From contig DATBHR010000060.1 of the NCBI GenBank assembly GCA_036557365.1, positions 33,332-97,331 on the forward strand: a stretch of DNA of 64,000 bases, written 5' to 3'. The stretch's first letter is position 1; each line of letters starts with the position of its first letter. Shown here piece after piece: positions 43,575 through 51,887 of this stretch. The DNA is from DATKHR01 sp036557365. GTDB lineage: Bacteria; Acidobacteriota; Vicinamibacteria; Vicinamibacterales; CAVVIG01. Under the pieces are notes generated by a model. It saw only the letters and a list, made by a program, of their open reading frames with translations, made no database searches and was not told the DNA's origin. Position numbers and translations under genes: made by a program.

Positions 43575-45221
43575 GTGTCGTCGACACGCCCTCGCATCCT
43601 GCTCATTTCGCCCCAATTCCCGCCCTCGTTCTGGAGCTTCGGATTCATCAAGCACATTGGCGGCTTCCGTGCGGTCATGCCGCCGCTGGGCCTGGCCATC
43701 CTCGGCGCGCTCACCCCGCCGGAATTCGACATCACGCTCGTCGACGAGAACATCGAGACGATCGACTTCGACTCGCGATGCGACATGGTCGCGCTGTCGG
43801 CGATGGCGATTCAGGAACAGCGGCTCTTCGAGATCGCGGATCGGTTTCGCAGCCGCGGCGTGCTCGTGTGCATGGGCGGACCGATCTGCAACGTCATGCC
43901 CGAACGCTGCCGCCCGCACTGCGACGTCCTCTTCGAAGGCGAAGGCGAGTACACGTGGCCGCAATTCCTGCGCGACTGGCGGGCCGGCGCGCATCGCTCG
44001 CATTACGTGCAGGCCGAGCAAATCGATATGCGCGACAGTCCGGCGCCGCGGCTCGATCTGCTGAAGACCGAGCACTACCGCGTCGGCTGCATTCAGACAA
44101 CGCGCGGCTGTCCGTTCAAGTGCGAGTTCTGCGACATCATCGTGACCTACGGACGCAACGTCCGCGCGAAGCCGATCGACGAGGTACTCCGTGAACTCGA
44201 TCAGTGGGCCGAGCGCGGGGTCGATTTCGTCACCATCGCGGACGACAACCTCGTCGGGGATCGCGCGTACTGCAAACGAATGCTCGGAGCCGTCGGCGAG
44301 TGGAACCGCGCGCGACGCGTACCGATCAGCCTGTACGCCGAGATGTCGGTCGATGCTGCACGCGACCCGGCGCTGCTGGATCTCTGTCGGCAGGCCAACA
44401 TCACCGAAATATTTCTCGGCATCGAGACGCCGCGCAAAGCCGGGCTGAAAGAAACCAGGAAACACCAGAACGTCGCACTCGACCTCGTCCGGGCCGTGAA
44501 GCAGATCCAGAGCTACGGCATGGTGACGGTTGCCGGGATGATCGTCGGCTTCGATTCGGACGACGAGAAGATCTTCGACGACCAGTACGAATTCCTTCAG
44601 GCGGCCGGCATTCCGATCGCGATGGTCGGCCTTCTGCAGGCGATTCCGCGGACGCCGCTGTACGATCGGCTGCTCGCGGCGGGACGGCTCTGGTCGCCGG
44701 TTCAGGGGAACAACACGCTGTCCTTCACGAACATCAAGCCGACCTGCATGAGCTACGAGGCGCTCGTTGACGGCTATCGCGATCTGTTCACGCGTGTCTA
44801 CGAGCTCGATGCGCTCGGAGACCGGTGGCTCGCCAATGTCGAGCAGTGGCGTACGGCGGGCCGGCCATGGACGCAGCGGCCGCTCGGGCGCGTCCGTCCC
44901 TTCATGGCCGTGCAGTTCTTCTACATCCTGCAGTGGTACTTCGCGCGGTTCTCGCGAATACGATTCTTCTTCCGAATGCTCGCGGGCACGCTCGCGCGCT
45001 ATCCGGCCGCGGTGCCGCAAACCGTCAACTACCTCGCGTACTTCATTCATCTTCACGAGTACGCGGAACGTGTTGTCCGCAGGCAATGGCGCTTCAACTA
45101 CTGTCTGGACGAGGTGAACACCTCCGCGAATCCGTACGGCGAGGGCGGCGGGATCAACATGGTCAGGCGGCATGACGCGGCGGATCTGCAGTTCGGAATC
45201 GATACATCGCGCCAGGCGTGA
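43575..45221 (+). CDS. Cobalamin-binding radical SAM enzyme (DUF4070-type C-terminus)
   Basis: 548 aa from GTG 43575, with GAGGT ten bases before. Residues 6-140 are a B12-binding Rossmann domain (ILLISPQFPPSFWSFGF, MPPLGLAILGAL) without the DxHxxG base-off motif. The [4Fe-4S] site is C179-x3-C183-x2-C186 in RGCPFKCEFCD. The 390-548 tail resembles DUF4070. Members include hopanoid and other methylases, so a SAM-dependent methylation of an unactivated carbon is likely. The substrate is unknown. Its stop overlaps the SET gene by 4 nt. Confidence 0.88.
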   Translation: MSSTRPRILLISPQFPPSFWSFGFIKHIGGFRAVMPPLGLAILGALTPPEFDITLVDENIETIDFDSRCDMVALSAMAIQEQRLFEIADRFRSRGVLVCMGGPICNVMPERCRPHCDVLFEGEGEYTWPQFLRDWRAGAHRSHYVQAEQIDMRDSPAPRLDLLKTEHYRVGCIQTTRGCPFKCEFCDIIVTYGRNVRAKPIDEVLRELDQWAERGVDFVTIADDNLVGDRAYCKRMLGAVGEWNRARRVPISLYAEMSVDAARDPALLDLCRQANITEIFLGIETPRKAGLKETRKHQNVALDLVRAVKQIQSYGMVTVAGMIVGFDSDDEKIFDDQYEFLQAAGIPIAMVGLLQAIPRTPLYDRLLAAGRLWSPVQGNNTLSFTNIKPTCMSYEALVDGYRDLFTRVYELDALGDRWLANVEQWRTAGRPWTQRPLGRVRPFMAVQFFYILQWYFARFSRIRFFFRMLAGTLARYPAAVPQTVNYLAYFIHLHEYAERVVRRQWRFNYCLDEVNTSANPYGEGGGINMVRRHDAADLQFGIDTSRQA

Positions 45222-45634
45222 GCGGCAGAGACCTTCCCCGGATCATCCGTCGGCGTTCCTCGGTGCACGGCTACGGCGTCTTCGCCGCTGAACCGATCGC
45301 AAAGAACCGGCGCATCATCGACTACGCCGGCGAGTTGATCCGGAACGATGAGGAATGCGAGGCGCGCGAAGCGCGCTACCTAGCGGAAGGGTGCATCTGG
45401 GTGTTCCGGGTGAATCGGGCGTGGAGCCGCGACGCGGCGGTCGGCGGCAACATCGCGCGGTTCATCAACCACTCGTGCCAGCCGAATTGCCGCTTCGAAG
45501 TCGCCGACAAGACCATCTGGATCCGCGCGTCGCGCGCGATTCGCCGCGGAGAAGAGATCACGTACGACTATTCGATCATCGGTGAGCGGACGATTCCGTG
45601 CCGCTGCCGTCCGGGCTGCCCCAACAAGATCTGA
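45218..45634 (+). CDS. SET-domain protein lysine methyltransferase
   Basis: 138 aa from GTG 45218, overlapping the previous stop (GTGA). It is almost only a SET domain: GYGVFAAEPIAKNRRIIDYAGELI, the pseudoknot NIARFINHSCQPNC, GEEITYDY, and a post-SET cysteine motif CRCRPGCPNKI. SAM- and lysine-binding residues appear intact. Bacterial SET proteins methylate ribosomal, nucleoid or host proteins; the target here is unknown. Coupling to a radical-SAM methylase is notable. Confidence 0.9.
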   Translation: MSGRDLPRIIRRRSSVHGYGVFAAEPIAKNRRIIDYAGELIRNDEECEAREARYLAEGCIWVFRVNRAWSRDAAVGGNIARFINHSCQPNCRFEVADKTIWIRASRAIRRGEEITYDYSIIGERTIPCRCRPGCPNKI

Positions 45635-45676
45635 ACGCGACGGCTCGTTCGCGTTTCGAACCGTTCAGGCGTTGAT

Positions 45677-46411
45677 TCAGCGGTGTGGCAGGCTCTGCAG
45701 CCATGCCGCCGCGCGATTCTGCGCCTCGATCCGCTCTTGCGCACTCAGCGTGTTCGACACGGCGTCGCGCCCTACCGTGCAGTTGCTCTTTTGACGTCCG
45801 TTTGCGCGGCTGACGCAGAGCGTGAACCACTTCAGCGCCTCGACGGAGTCCGTCGGCACACCTTCGCCCGCGGCATAGGCGTCTCCGAGCCGGCCGAGCG
45901 CCGCCGGAAGCTGCTGCGCCGCAGCCTTGCGCACCCACTCCAGTCCGAGCGCCGCATTCTGCGGAACGCCCTCGCCGTTGAGATACATGAGGCCGAGCGA
46001 ATACTGCGGCTGCGGCCGTCCCTGTGCCGCAGCGCGCGACTGCCACATAAACGCTTCCGTCGCGCTCTTCTCGACGCCTTCGCCGGTCAACAGGCACAGC
46101 GCGAGGTTGTATTGCGCGCGATCGAGACCTTGCGCCGCCGCTCGCCTGAACCATGCGACAGCGGCGTTCTTGTCCTGTTCGACACCCGATCGCTGGTAGA
46201 AAGCGGCGCCGAACCGGAGGAGAAGCCCGAGATCGTTCTGCGCGTCTACGTCGCCTTGCTCCGCCGCGGCTCGCAGCCGCTGGACCTCCTCAGGCGTGTT
46301 CGCCGGAAACCGCTCGAATACCTCTCGCTCGACTTGCGCCGCTCCGACCGGCGCAAACGCCAGCGAGGCGATCACACCGATGACGATGACACCTGCCAGA
46401 TGCGCACGCAT
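45677..46411 (-). CDS. Secreted Sel1-repeat (TPR-like) protein
   Basis: 244 aa, signal peptide to about residue 24 (VGAAQ). Four or more Sel1-like repeats of 36 residues follow (AQYNLALCLLTGEGVEKSATEAFMWQSRAAAQG). Such solenoids act as protein-binding scaffolds in the periplasm. It follows the BlaR1-like gene by 32 bases on the same strand and may belong to that operon. Confidence 0.85.
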   Translation of the reverse strand: MRAHLAGVIVIGVIASLAFAPVGAAQVEREVFERFPANTPEEVQRLRAAAEQGDVDAQNDLGLLLRFGAAFYQRSGVEQDKNAAVAWFRRAAAQGLDRAQYNLALCLLTGEGVEKSATEAFMWQSRAAAQGRPQPQYSLGLMYLNGEGVPQNAALGLEWVRKAAAQQLPAALGRLGDAYAAGEGVPTDSVEALKWFTLCVSRANGRQKSNCTVGRDAVSNTLSAQERIEAQNRAAAWLQSLPHR

Positions 46412-46443
46412 CGCCGTTCACCCCTCTCCAGACAACGTCGTCT

Positions 46444-48597
46444 TCAAGGAACGATCGCCGAGTCGACGATGTCCCGGAACTGCGGCTCGAAGGTCGCGAG
46501 CTGGGACGATGGAATCCTCGCGAAAATGAACGCGCGCTCGGTGCTCGAGTTGATCCAGGTGAGGCATTCGTTCATCAGCTGGCCGCTCTGCGTGAAATCT
46601 GCAATGGCCGTCAGCGATCGGACGCCGCTGATCGTGCCGAACTGAATGGTCTCGGGACGGACGCGATAGCCTTGAAATCCCTGGCGCTGGCCGATCTTCT
46701 CGGGAATCGCGCCGCGCAGCTGCGCGAGGATGCCTGCCGGCGGCGGCGTGTTCGGCTTCATCCAGATCGCGATCGAACTGCCGGTCACCGTGTCGACGAA
46801 CTGCGCCATCTCGCCACCGTCGGACGACGGCCCGGTCCCGATGAGCGTCCATCGTTGCGGGATGTCGAACGTGATGCCGGTGAGGAGATGACGATAGCGC
46901 CCGTTCTCCAGCACGCCGAGCGGCGCGCGCTGTTCCTCCTGCGCAACCGTCGCTGCGCCCGCCTGCGCGGTCCACGATTCGAACGTCAACGTCCAGTTGA
47001 CGGCCATGTCCTGCGTACGTTCGCCTGGCGCGACTTCCATTTTCCAGATCAGGTGGGTGGCCGGATCGATCCAGTAACGGACGCGATCCCGGTTGCCGCG
47101 GGCTCGCGTCTCGATCACCGCGCAGGACACCGGCTTGCCGCGTACAACGATTCGCTGCGTCCCAAGACTGCGCGCGGACGCGACGTCGGCGGGCAGCCGA
47201 TCGAATTGCAGATGGTCGGCAGGTGCGACGAAGCTCTGGTTCGACGTGTCGCCGGACTCCGGCTTCATCTGGACATTCCGGAACTCCAGGCGCGGGCTCG
47301 ATGCCATGGGTCGCAATGTCGCATCCATCGTGATGATCGTCTTGCCGCTCGATCCCGTAATCGACGCGATGCCTTCGTATTCGGGCGCGGCACGATAGAC
47401 TTCGCCAGCGCGCGCAAGCTCACCGATCGCCGCCGGATCGTTCGCGTCCGGCAACTGCTCCCTTGGTGTCGCGACAACGGCGGCGGGCTGAACGCTTGTA
47501 AACGGCGTGACGGTCGCACGGGCCTTTTCGTCGCGCCGACCGACGCTCGCAGTCGTCGTCTGGCCGTCCACCGGACGGGATCGATCCGTGACAGTCGCCG
47601 GTCTGAGAGTCATCTGCCACGGAAGCGCCGAGACGACGACAACCGCGGTCCCGCATGTCGCGAGCGTCAGCAACAACATGTGGATGAGAAGACGCGGCCG
47701 CGAGAGTTCTGACGTCCGCGTCAGCGCGCGGATGCGGAGGCGCAGCTGCCGATGCCCGGAGAGTCCGATCGCAGGAATCGGCGTGGCTTCGCCGGCGAAC
47801 AGCAGCAGGGCTTCGGCGTAGATGCGGCGACCCACGGACGCCGCGGCCGACGCATCGACCAGCTGCTCGCGACCGAGCTGCAGCTGTCCAAGGGTCCACC
47901 GCACCGCGGGATGGAACCAGAACACGCTGCCGACGATTTCTTCCGCGAGCAGACTCGCCCAGTCGCGCTGCTGAACGTGGAACAGCTCGTGGAGCAGCAC
48001 AGCCTGCTGCGTCGAGGCGTCGAGCGTCGTGAAACATGAGGGAAGGAGGACGACAGGCTTCCTGATGCCAAACGTGACCGGCTGTTGGACTGCGTCGCAG
48101 ATTCGAATGTCGGCAAACGATGCGACCCGGCTGACGGTCGACTGCAACTCGTCCGAAAGACTCGCGGAAATTCCAGCCCGACGCAGACGCCGCAGGCTGA
48201 CGAGGCCGAAACCGATCCACGCGAGGCGCGCCACGGCCCCTGCGGCGAGTCCTGCGAGCGTGATGCCTGCCAGCGACACACGTGATCGTTCAACGGACGG
48301 ATGTACGGTGTGTACCGTTACCGCAGTATCTGCAGTGGTGCTGACTGTGTCGTGAACTGAAGGTAGCGTCGACGAAGAAGGCGCCACGACTGTTGCCTGA
48401 ACCGAAGACGGAGACGCGGGAGGCCTGAGCAGCGCGACAGCCGGAACGATGAAGCACAGCGCGAGCACCGCGCGCCAGAACACCACGCGCGCTCTCGGCG
48501 CGGGCAGCTCGCACACGAAAGCAGCGCCAGCGGCGACAAGGATCACCACGAGGATCTGTGTGCTGTAGGCGACGACGTCGTGAAGCGCGGCCACCAT
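46444..48597 (-). CDS. BlaR1/MecR1-like M56 membrane peptidase with novel sensor region
   Basis: 717 aa. The N-terminal half has four membrane helices (about 10-28, 40-58, 108-130, 305-325) enclosing the M56 zinc motif H203-E-x-x-H207 in LLHELFHVQQRDW. The C-terminal 390 residues are extracytoplasmic but do not look like the penicillin-binding domain of BlaR1, since no SxxK/KTG set is visible; a different signal is likely. It should cleave the adjacent BlaI-type repressor when activated. The start shares one base with the repressor stop (TGATG). Confidence 0.87.
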   Translation of the reverse strand: MVAALHDVVAYSTQILVVILVAAGAAFVCELPAPRARVVFWRAVLALCFIVPAVALLRPPASPSSVQATVVAPSSSTLPSVHDTVSTTADTAVTVHTVHPSVERSRVSLAGITLAGLAAGAVARLAWIGFGLVSLRRLRRAGISASLSDELQSTVSRVASFADIRICDAVQQPVTFGIRKPVVLLPSCFTTLDASTQQAVLLHELFHVQQRDWASLLAEEIVGSVFWFHPAVRWTLGQLQLGREQLVDASAAASVGRRIYAEALLLFAGEATPIPAIGLSGHRQLRLRIRALTRTSELSRPRLLIHMLLLTLATCGTAVVVVSALPWQMTLRPATVTDRSRPVDGQTTTASVGRRDEKARATVTPFTSVQPAAVVATPREQLPDANDPAAIGELARAGEVYRAAPEYEGIASITGSSGKTIITMDATLRPMASSPRLEFRNVQMKPESGDTSNQSFVAPADHLQFDRLPADVASARSLGTQRIVVRGKPVSCAVIETRARGNRDRVRYWIDPATHLIWKMEVAPGERTQDMAVNWTLTFESWTAQAGAATVAQEEQRAPLGVLENGRYRHLLTGITFDIPQRWTLIGTGPSSDGGEMAQFVDTVTGSSIAIWMKPNTPPPAGILAQLRGAIPEKIGQRQGFQGYRVRPETIQFGTISGVRSLTAIADFTQSGQLMNECLTWINSSTERAFIFARIPSSQLATFEPQFRDIVDSAIVP

Positions 48598-48977
48598 CAG
48601 GCCTCCTCGTCGTCGAGCAGGCGCTGCAGCTCCTTGCGCTGCGCCGCCGACAATCTTGCCTTCTTCACGAGGTGAAGCAGCAACGGGCGCGACGCGCCGT
48701 CGAAGACGCGGTCGACGAATTCCTGAATCATCGACGCGATGACGGTGCCCTGCGGCTGAACGGCGTGGTACCGATACGCGCGATCGTCGGTCTCCTTCCT
48801 CAGGAACCCCTTCGTCTCCAGCACACCCATCATCGTCATCACGGTGGTATACGCGATCCGCCGAGAGGCGTTGAGCGCTTCGTAGACGTCGCGGACCGTC
48901 ACCGCGCCCAGGCGCCAGACGATTTTCATGATGGCCAGCTCCTGGGGTGTGAGCGGTCCCGTCTTCCGCTTCGCCAT
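48597..48977 (-). CDS. BlaI/MecI-family transcriptional repressor
   Basis: 126 aa winged-helix repressor: LTPQELAIMKIVW, VRDVYEAL, AYTTVMTMMGVLETKGFL and the dimerising tail FVDRVFDGASRPLLLHLV. It binds a TACTA..TAGTA palindrome that lies directly upstream of its own ATG over the promoter -10, so it represses itself and the protease gene. Cleavage by the downstream M56 protein would relieve this. Confidence 0.92.
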   Translation of the reverse strand: MAKRKTGPLTPQELAIMKIVWRLGAVTVRDVYEALNASRRIAYTTVMTMMGVLETKGFLRKETDDRAYRYHAVQPQGTVIASMIQEFVDRVFDGASRPLLLHLVKKARLSAAQRKELQRLLDDEEA

Positions 48978-48980
48978 GTC

Positions 48981-49015
48981 TACTAGATTATTAGTACTTC
49001 ATCGTTAGGAGTCAA
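48981..49015 (-). promoter_or_regulatory. blaI-type promoter and overlapping operator
   Basis: On the minus strand TTGACT (49010-49015), 17 bases, then AATAAT (48987-48992). The palindrome TACTAATAATCTAGTA (48981-48996, half-sites TACTA/TAGTA) covers the -10. Only nine bases separate the -10 from the ATG, so the mRNA is probably leaderless or nearly so. Confidence 0.8.
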
Positions 49016-49047
49016 GCCAGCGATACGGCCAGACACGCAGTCGGCGG

Positions 49048-49878
49048 TTAAGGAAGGCGTTCCTCGGGGATGCCGAGCGCAACCGCCAGACGCCGGAGTG
49101 ATGCCTGCACAGCACGTACGTTTCGCGGGCCCATGCGAAGCAGCTGTTTCTGCGCGCCCGTCAGCTCTTCGAGCTTCGGATCCGCATAGCGGTAACCGAT
49201 CCCCTTCGGCTCGAGGCGGACAGGACCGTCGACGATCGGCACCTGCAGCAGAACGATGAAGGCGTGCTCGAGCGCCGCGTCGAACGACGCGGGGCGCATC
49301 CCAAGCTCCGCGTACGCTTCCTGGATTCTCGGTTTCAGCGTCGCGTACAGGCGCGAGGCTCCCGCTGGATCGATCGACGCGATCGCGTCCGCCAGGGTGT
49401 CGTAGCGGTTGTAGCTGCGCGGATCGAGCAGGATTTCGCTGCCGCGCTCGTCCGCCTGAAATGCGGTGCGCGGACGCAGCACGTGCAGGTGATTGGCCGG
49501 CGTCACGCCTTCGACGACGTTGGCGACGACGACGGCGAAGTTGCGGATGAGACCGTTCGTCGTGAGCCAGGCCAGCACCTGCGGATTCGAGGACAGCGCG
49601 CGCACGAGGTCGCGCACGACCGGATCGCTTTCGTCGAGCGGCGGAACCGTCACCGCTTCGGGCTGCCCCCCGAGCGGACGCGTAGGGGCGGCCGGAGGCG
49701 GCGCGACAGCCGCGGCGGGCGCAGGCGCCGGACGCCGGTTGTAGAAAACGAACACGGCAATCGCGCCAAGAATGACGACGGCCGCCACGGCGATCCACAC
49801 GCCGCGGTTTCGCGGCGGAATCGGCTCGATGTCCACAGGCTCGTCGGGTTTGCCGAGCTCGTAATCGTGCAGATCCAT
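49048..49878 (-). CDS. DUF3014 domain protein, single membrane anchor
   Basis: 276 aa from ATG 49878 with GAGGAG upstream. A short cytoplasmic head is followed by one membrane helix (about 26-46), a Pro/Ala linker, and a 200-residue domain with SDPVVRDLV, NYxRY-like YNRYDTL, LGMRPASFDAALEHAF and YRYADPKLEELTGAQKQLLRMG, matching DUF3014. The role of the family is unknown. The domain would lie in the periplasm. Confidence 0.82.
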   Translation of the reverse strand: MDLHDYELGKPDEPVDIEPIPPRNRGVWIAVAAVVILGAIAVFVFYNRRPAPAPAAAVAPPPAAPTRPLGGQPEAVTVPPLDESDPVVRDLVRALSSNPQVLAWLTTNGLIRNFAVVVANVVEGVTPANHLHVLRPRTAFQADERGSEILLDPRSYNRYDTLADAIASIDPAGASRLYATLKPRIQEAYAELGMRPASFDAALEHAFIVLLQVPIVDGPVRLEPKGIGYRYADPKLEELTGAQKQLLRMGPRNVRAVQASLRRLAVALGIPEERLP

Positions 49879-50040
49879 GCTGTCGCCAGCTCCTCTTCTC
49901 GAGCGGTCCTTCGTTTCGATCGTCGCTCCGATGCAGTTCCGGGTCAATCGCGGGCGGTTCGCGGCGCTGAGCCCTGTTTTTTGGATTCGGCGCGTCTATG
50001 GTCGAGCCACGACCCGTCCATTCATAACGGAGTTGCCGAC

Positions 50041-50643
50041 ATGACCCGCACCATCGTTGCCGTCGCCGCCATCGCCGCGTCGTTCGTCACGCGCGAGGCC
50101 TCCGCGCAGGGCTTCTTCCTCAGTCCATTCGTCGGCACGACGCTGACGTCGCCCACGCCGAACGGCAGCGCGTCGAAGCCCAGCTTCGGCGTCGCGTTCG
50201 GCAATCTCGGCAAGATCGTCGGATTCGACACGGAGATCGCGTACTTCCCCGAGCTGCTCGACAACAACGCCAGCGACGCGGCGCGGAGCAAGGTCCTGAC
50301 GTTTTCGGGCGACATGCTCATCGGCCCGATGATCGGGCCGGTCAAGGCGTACGCGGCGGTTGGCGCCGGCGATCTTCTGCTGAACGTGCAATCGCTCGGG
50401 AGCGTGGTGGCCTCGCCGGTCGCGTCCGCATCCAACCCGGAGAGCCTGTCGTCCAACTATTTCACGTTCAATGTCGGTGGCGGCGCGATCGCGTTCTTCA
50501 ACCCCCACTTCGGCATCCGCGGCGACCTCAGGTACTTCCGCGCTTTTGGCTTCGACCTGCCGGGCCTCGAAGCGACCGACCAGCTGACGCTGTCACACTT
50601 CGATTTCTGGCGGGCGAGCGTTGGGCTCGCGATGAAGTTCTGA
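50041..50643 (+). CDS. Outer-membrane beta-barrel protein
   Basis: 200 aa, signal peptide ending REASA|QGFF, then an OmpW/OmpA-like small barrel (FFLSPFVGTTLTS, YAAVGAGDLLLNV, FGIRGDLRYFRAF) ending in KF, a BAM signal. Related in style to the barrel at 27753-28427. Function unknown. Confidence 0.72.
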   Translation: MTRTIVAVAAIAASFVTREASAQGFFLSPFVGTTLTSPTPNGSASKPSFGVAFGNLGKIVGFDTEIAYFPELLDNNASDAARSKVLTFSGDMLIGPMIGPVKAYAAVGAGDLLLNVQSLGSVVASPVASASNPESLSSNYFTFNVGGGAIAFFNPHFGIRGDLRYFRAFGFDLPGLEATDQLTLSHFDFWRASVGLAMKF

Positions 50644-50660
50644 CGCGATCGTTCTGAGCG

Positions 50661-51845
50661 CTACTTCGCTCGCGCCTGCGTCGGCGGCGACGCGGATCGA
50701 TCGAGCAGGACGACCTCCTGCCCCTCGATCCGCAGCGGCAGATCCGGCGACGACTCGTGCTTCACGATCTCGAGCAGGCGGCTTCCCTCTGCGCTGCCCG
50801 GTTCGAGCATGAAGACGTCGTTGTGATCGTCGCGGCTGACGGGGACGAACGACACGCGCGCGATTTTCTTTGCCTGGATCACGGCGCGCACGACGAGGCC
50901 GTCCTTCGACTTCTCGTAACCGGGCTGGTCGAACGCCGAGTGGCCGATCGCGTAGAGGATCGGCTTGCCGCGATAGACCTCGACGCCCTGAATCGTATGC
51001 GTGCCGTGTCCGTAGACGAAATCGGCGCCCGCATCGAGCGCCACGTGCGCGAACTGCTTCTGGTACGCCTCCGACACGTGCTGATCGCGCGGCGCGCCGC
51101 CGCGTGGTGCCGGTGCGTTGCCGGGAAACTGCGTCGCGGTCGCGCCATCGCGGTTGTGATGCGAGACGACGATGATGTCCACGAGCGGGCGGAGGCGGCG
51201 GATGTCGTCGCGGACGCGCTCGACGTCGGCGCGATCGATCGTGACGCCGTCGCGCGAGCTGATCTTCGCGATGCCGGGCTCGGTCTCGGTCGCCAACTGC
51301 TCGTCGTCGCGGTACCAGCGCGCCGTGTACTGCAGGAAGCCCACTTTGACGCCCTTGCGCTCGACGATCGCCGGCTTGTGCGCTTCAGCGATGTTCCTGC
51401 CGCCGCCGGTATGGATGATGCCGTTCGCGTCGAGCACGCGCAGCGTCTCGAGGATGTTGGCGCGGTCGTAGGCGACGTTGTTCGCGACGCCGACGGTGCT
51501 GATGTTCCAGGCTTTCAGCGCCTGCACGCCCTCAGGACCGGGATGACGCCAGCCGCGCTTGTCCGGAATGTCGATTTCGGGTCCCTGCGGCTTGACGAGC
51601 ATGCCCTCGAGATTGGCGTAGACGAGATCCGCCTGCTTGAGGGTTGCACCGATGTGCGCGAACGCCGTCGTCGGATCAGCGCGGCGCTGGATGTCGACGT
51701 CGCCGATGATCAACATCGTCATCGCGTTTGGTCCGGCGGCGCTCCAGTGCCACGCCGAATCGGCGGCGGCGAGCGCAGCAACCGAAACCGCCACTATCGA
51801 CAACGCCTTCAATCCCGTCGCCTTCGACTTCGATGCCGTGTTCAT
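50661..51845 (-). CDS. CapA-family (poly-gamma-glutamate capsule type) metallophosphoesterase-like protein
   Basis: 394 aa from ATG 51845, with GGAGG six bases before. After an N-terminal hydrophobic segment, TMLIIGDVDIQR, DLVYANLEGML, GVANNVAYD, VVSHHNRD and VYGHGTHTIQGVEVY give the Asp, Asn and His positions of the CapA fold. The first motif reads GDVDI where many members have GDVMLG. Members cleave or ligate gamma-glutamyl polymers, or are phosphatases. It is last in the PQQ operon, which makes a capsule role doubtful. Confidence 0.82.
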   Translation of the reverse strand: MNTASKSKATGLKALSIVAVSVAALAAADSAWHWSAAGPNAMTMLIIGDVDIQRRADPTTAFAHIGATLKQADLVYANLEGMLVKPQGPEIDIPDKRGWRHPGPEGVQALKAWNISTVGVANNVAYDRANILETLRVLDANGIIHTGGGRNIAEAHKPAIVERKGVKVGFLQYTARWYRDDEQLATETEPGIAKISSRDGVTIDRADVERVRDDIRRLRPLVDIIVVSHHNRDGATATQFPGNAPAPRGGAPRDQHVSEAYQKQFAHVALDAGADFVYGHGTHTIQGVEVYRGKPILYAIGHSAFDQPGYEKSKDGLVVRAVIQAKKIARVSFVPVSRDDHNDVFMLEPGSAEGSRLLEIVKHESSPDLPLRIEGQEVVLLDRSASPPTQARAK

Positions 51846-51887
51846 CGGATCCTCCCGGAACGTCACCTAGCCTAGCACCGCCGGTGG

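Noticed and set aside
43414..45173. Long minus-strand frame opposite the radical-SAM gene
   Set aside because: Mirror of a clear coding frame with CxxxCxxC and B12 motifs; its own translation has no recognisable domain. Only the short piece 43186-43413 outside that gene looked real.
50661..51845. Capsule biosynthesis operon suggested by the CapA-like gene
   Set aside because: No CapB/CapC or polymerase genes are nearby; the neighbours are PQQ and MBL-fold proteins, so CapA similarity alone does not show capsule synthesis.
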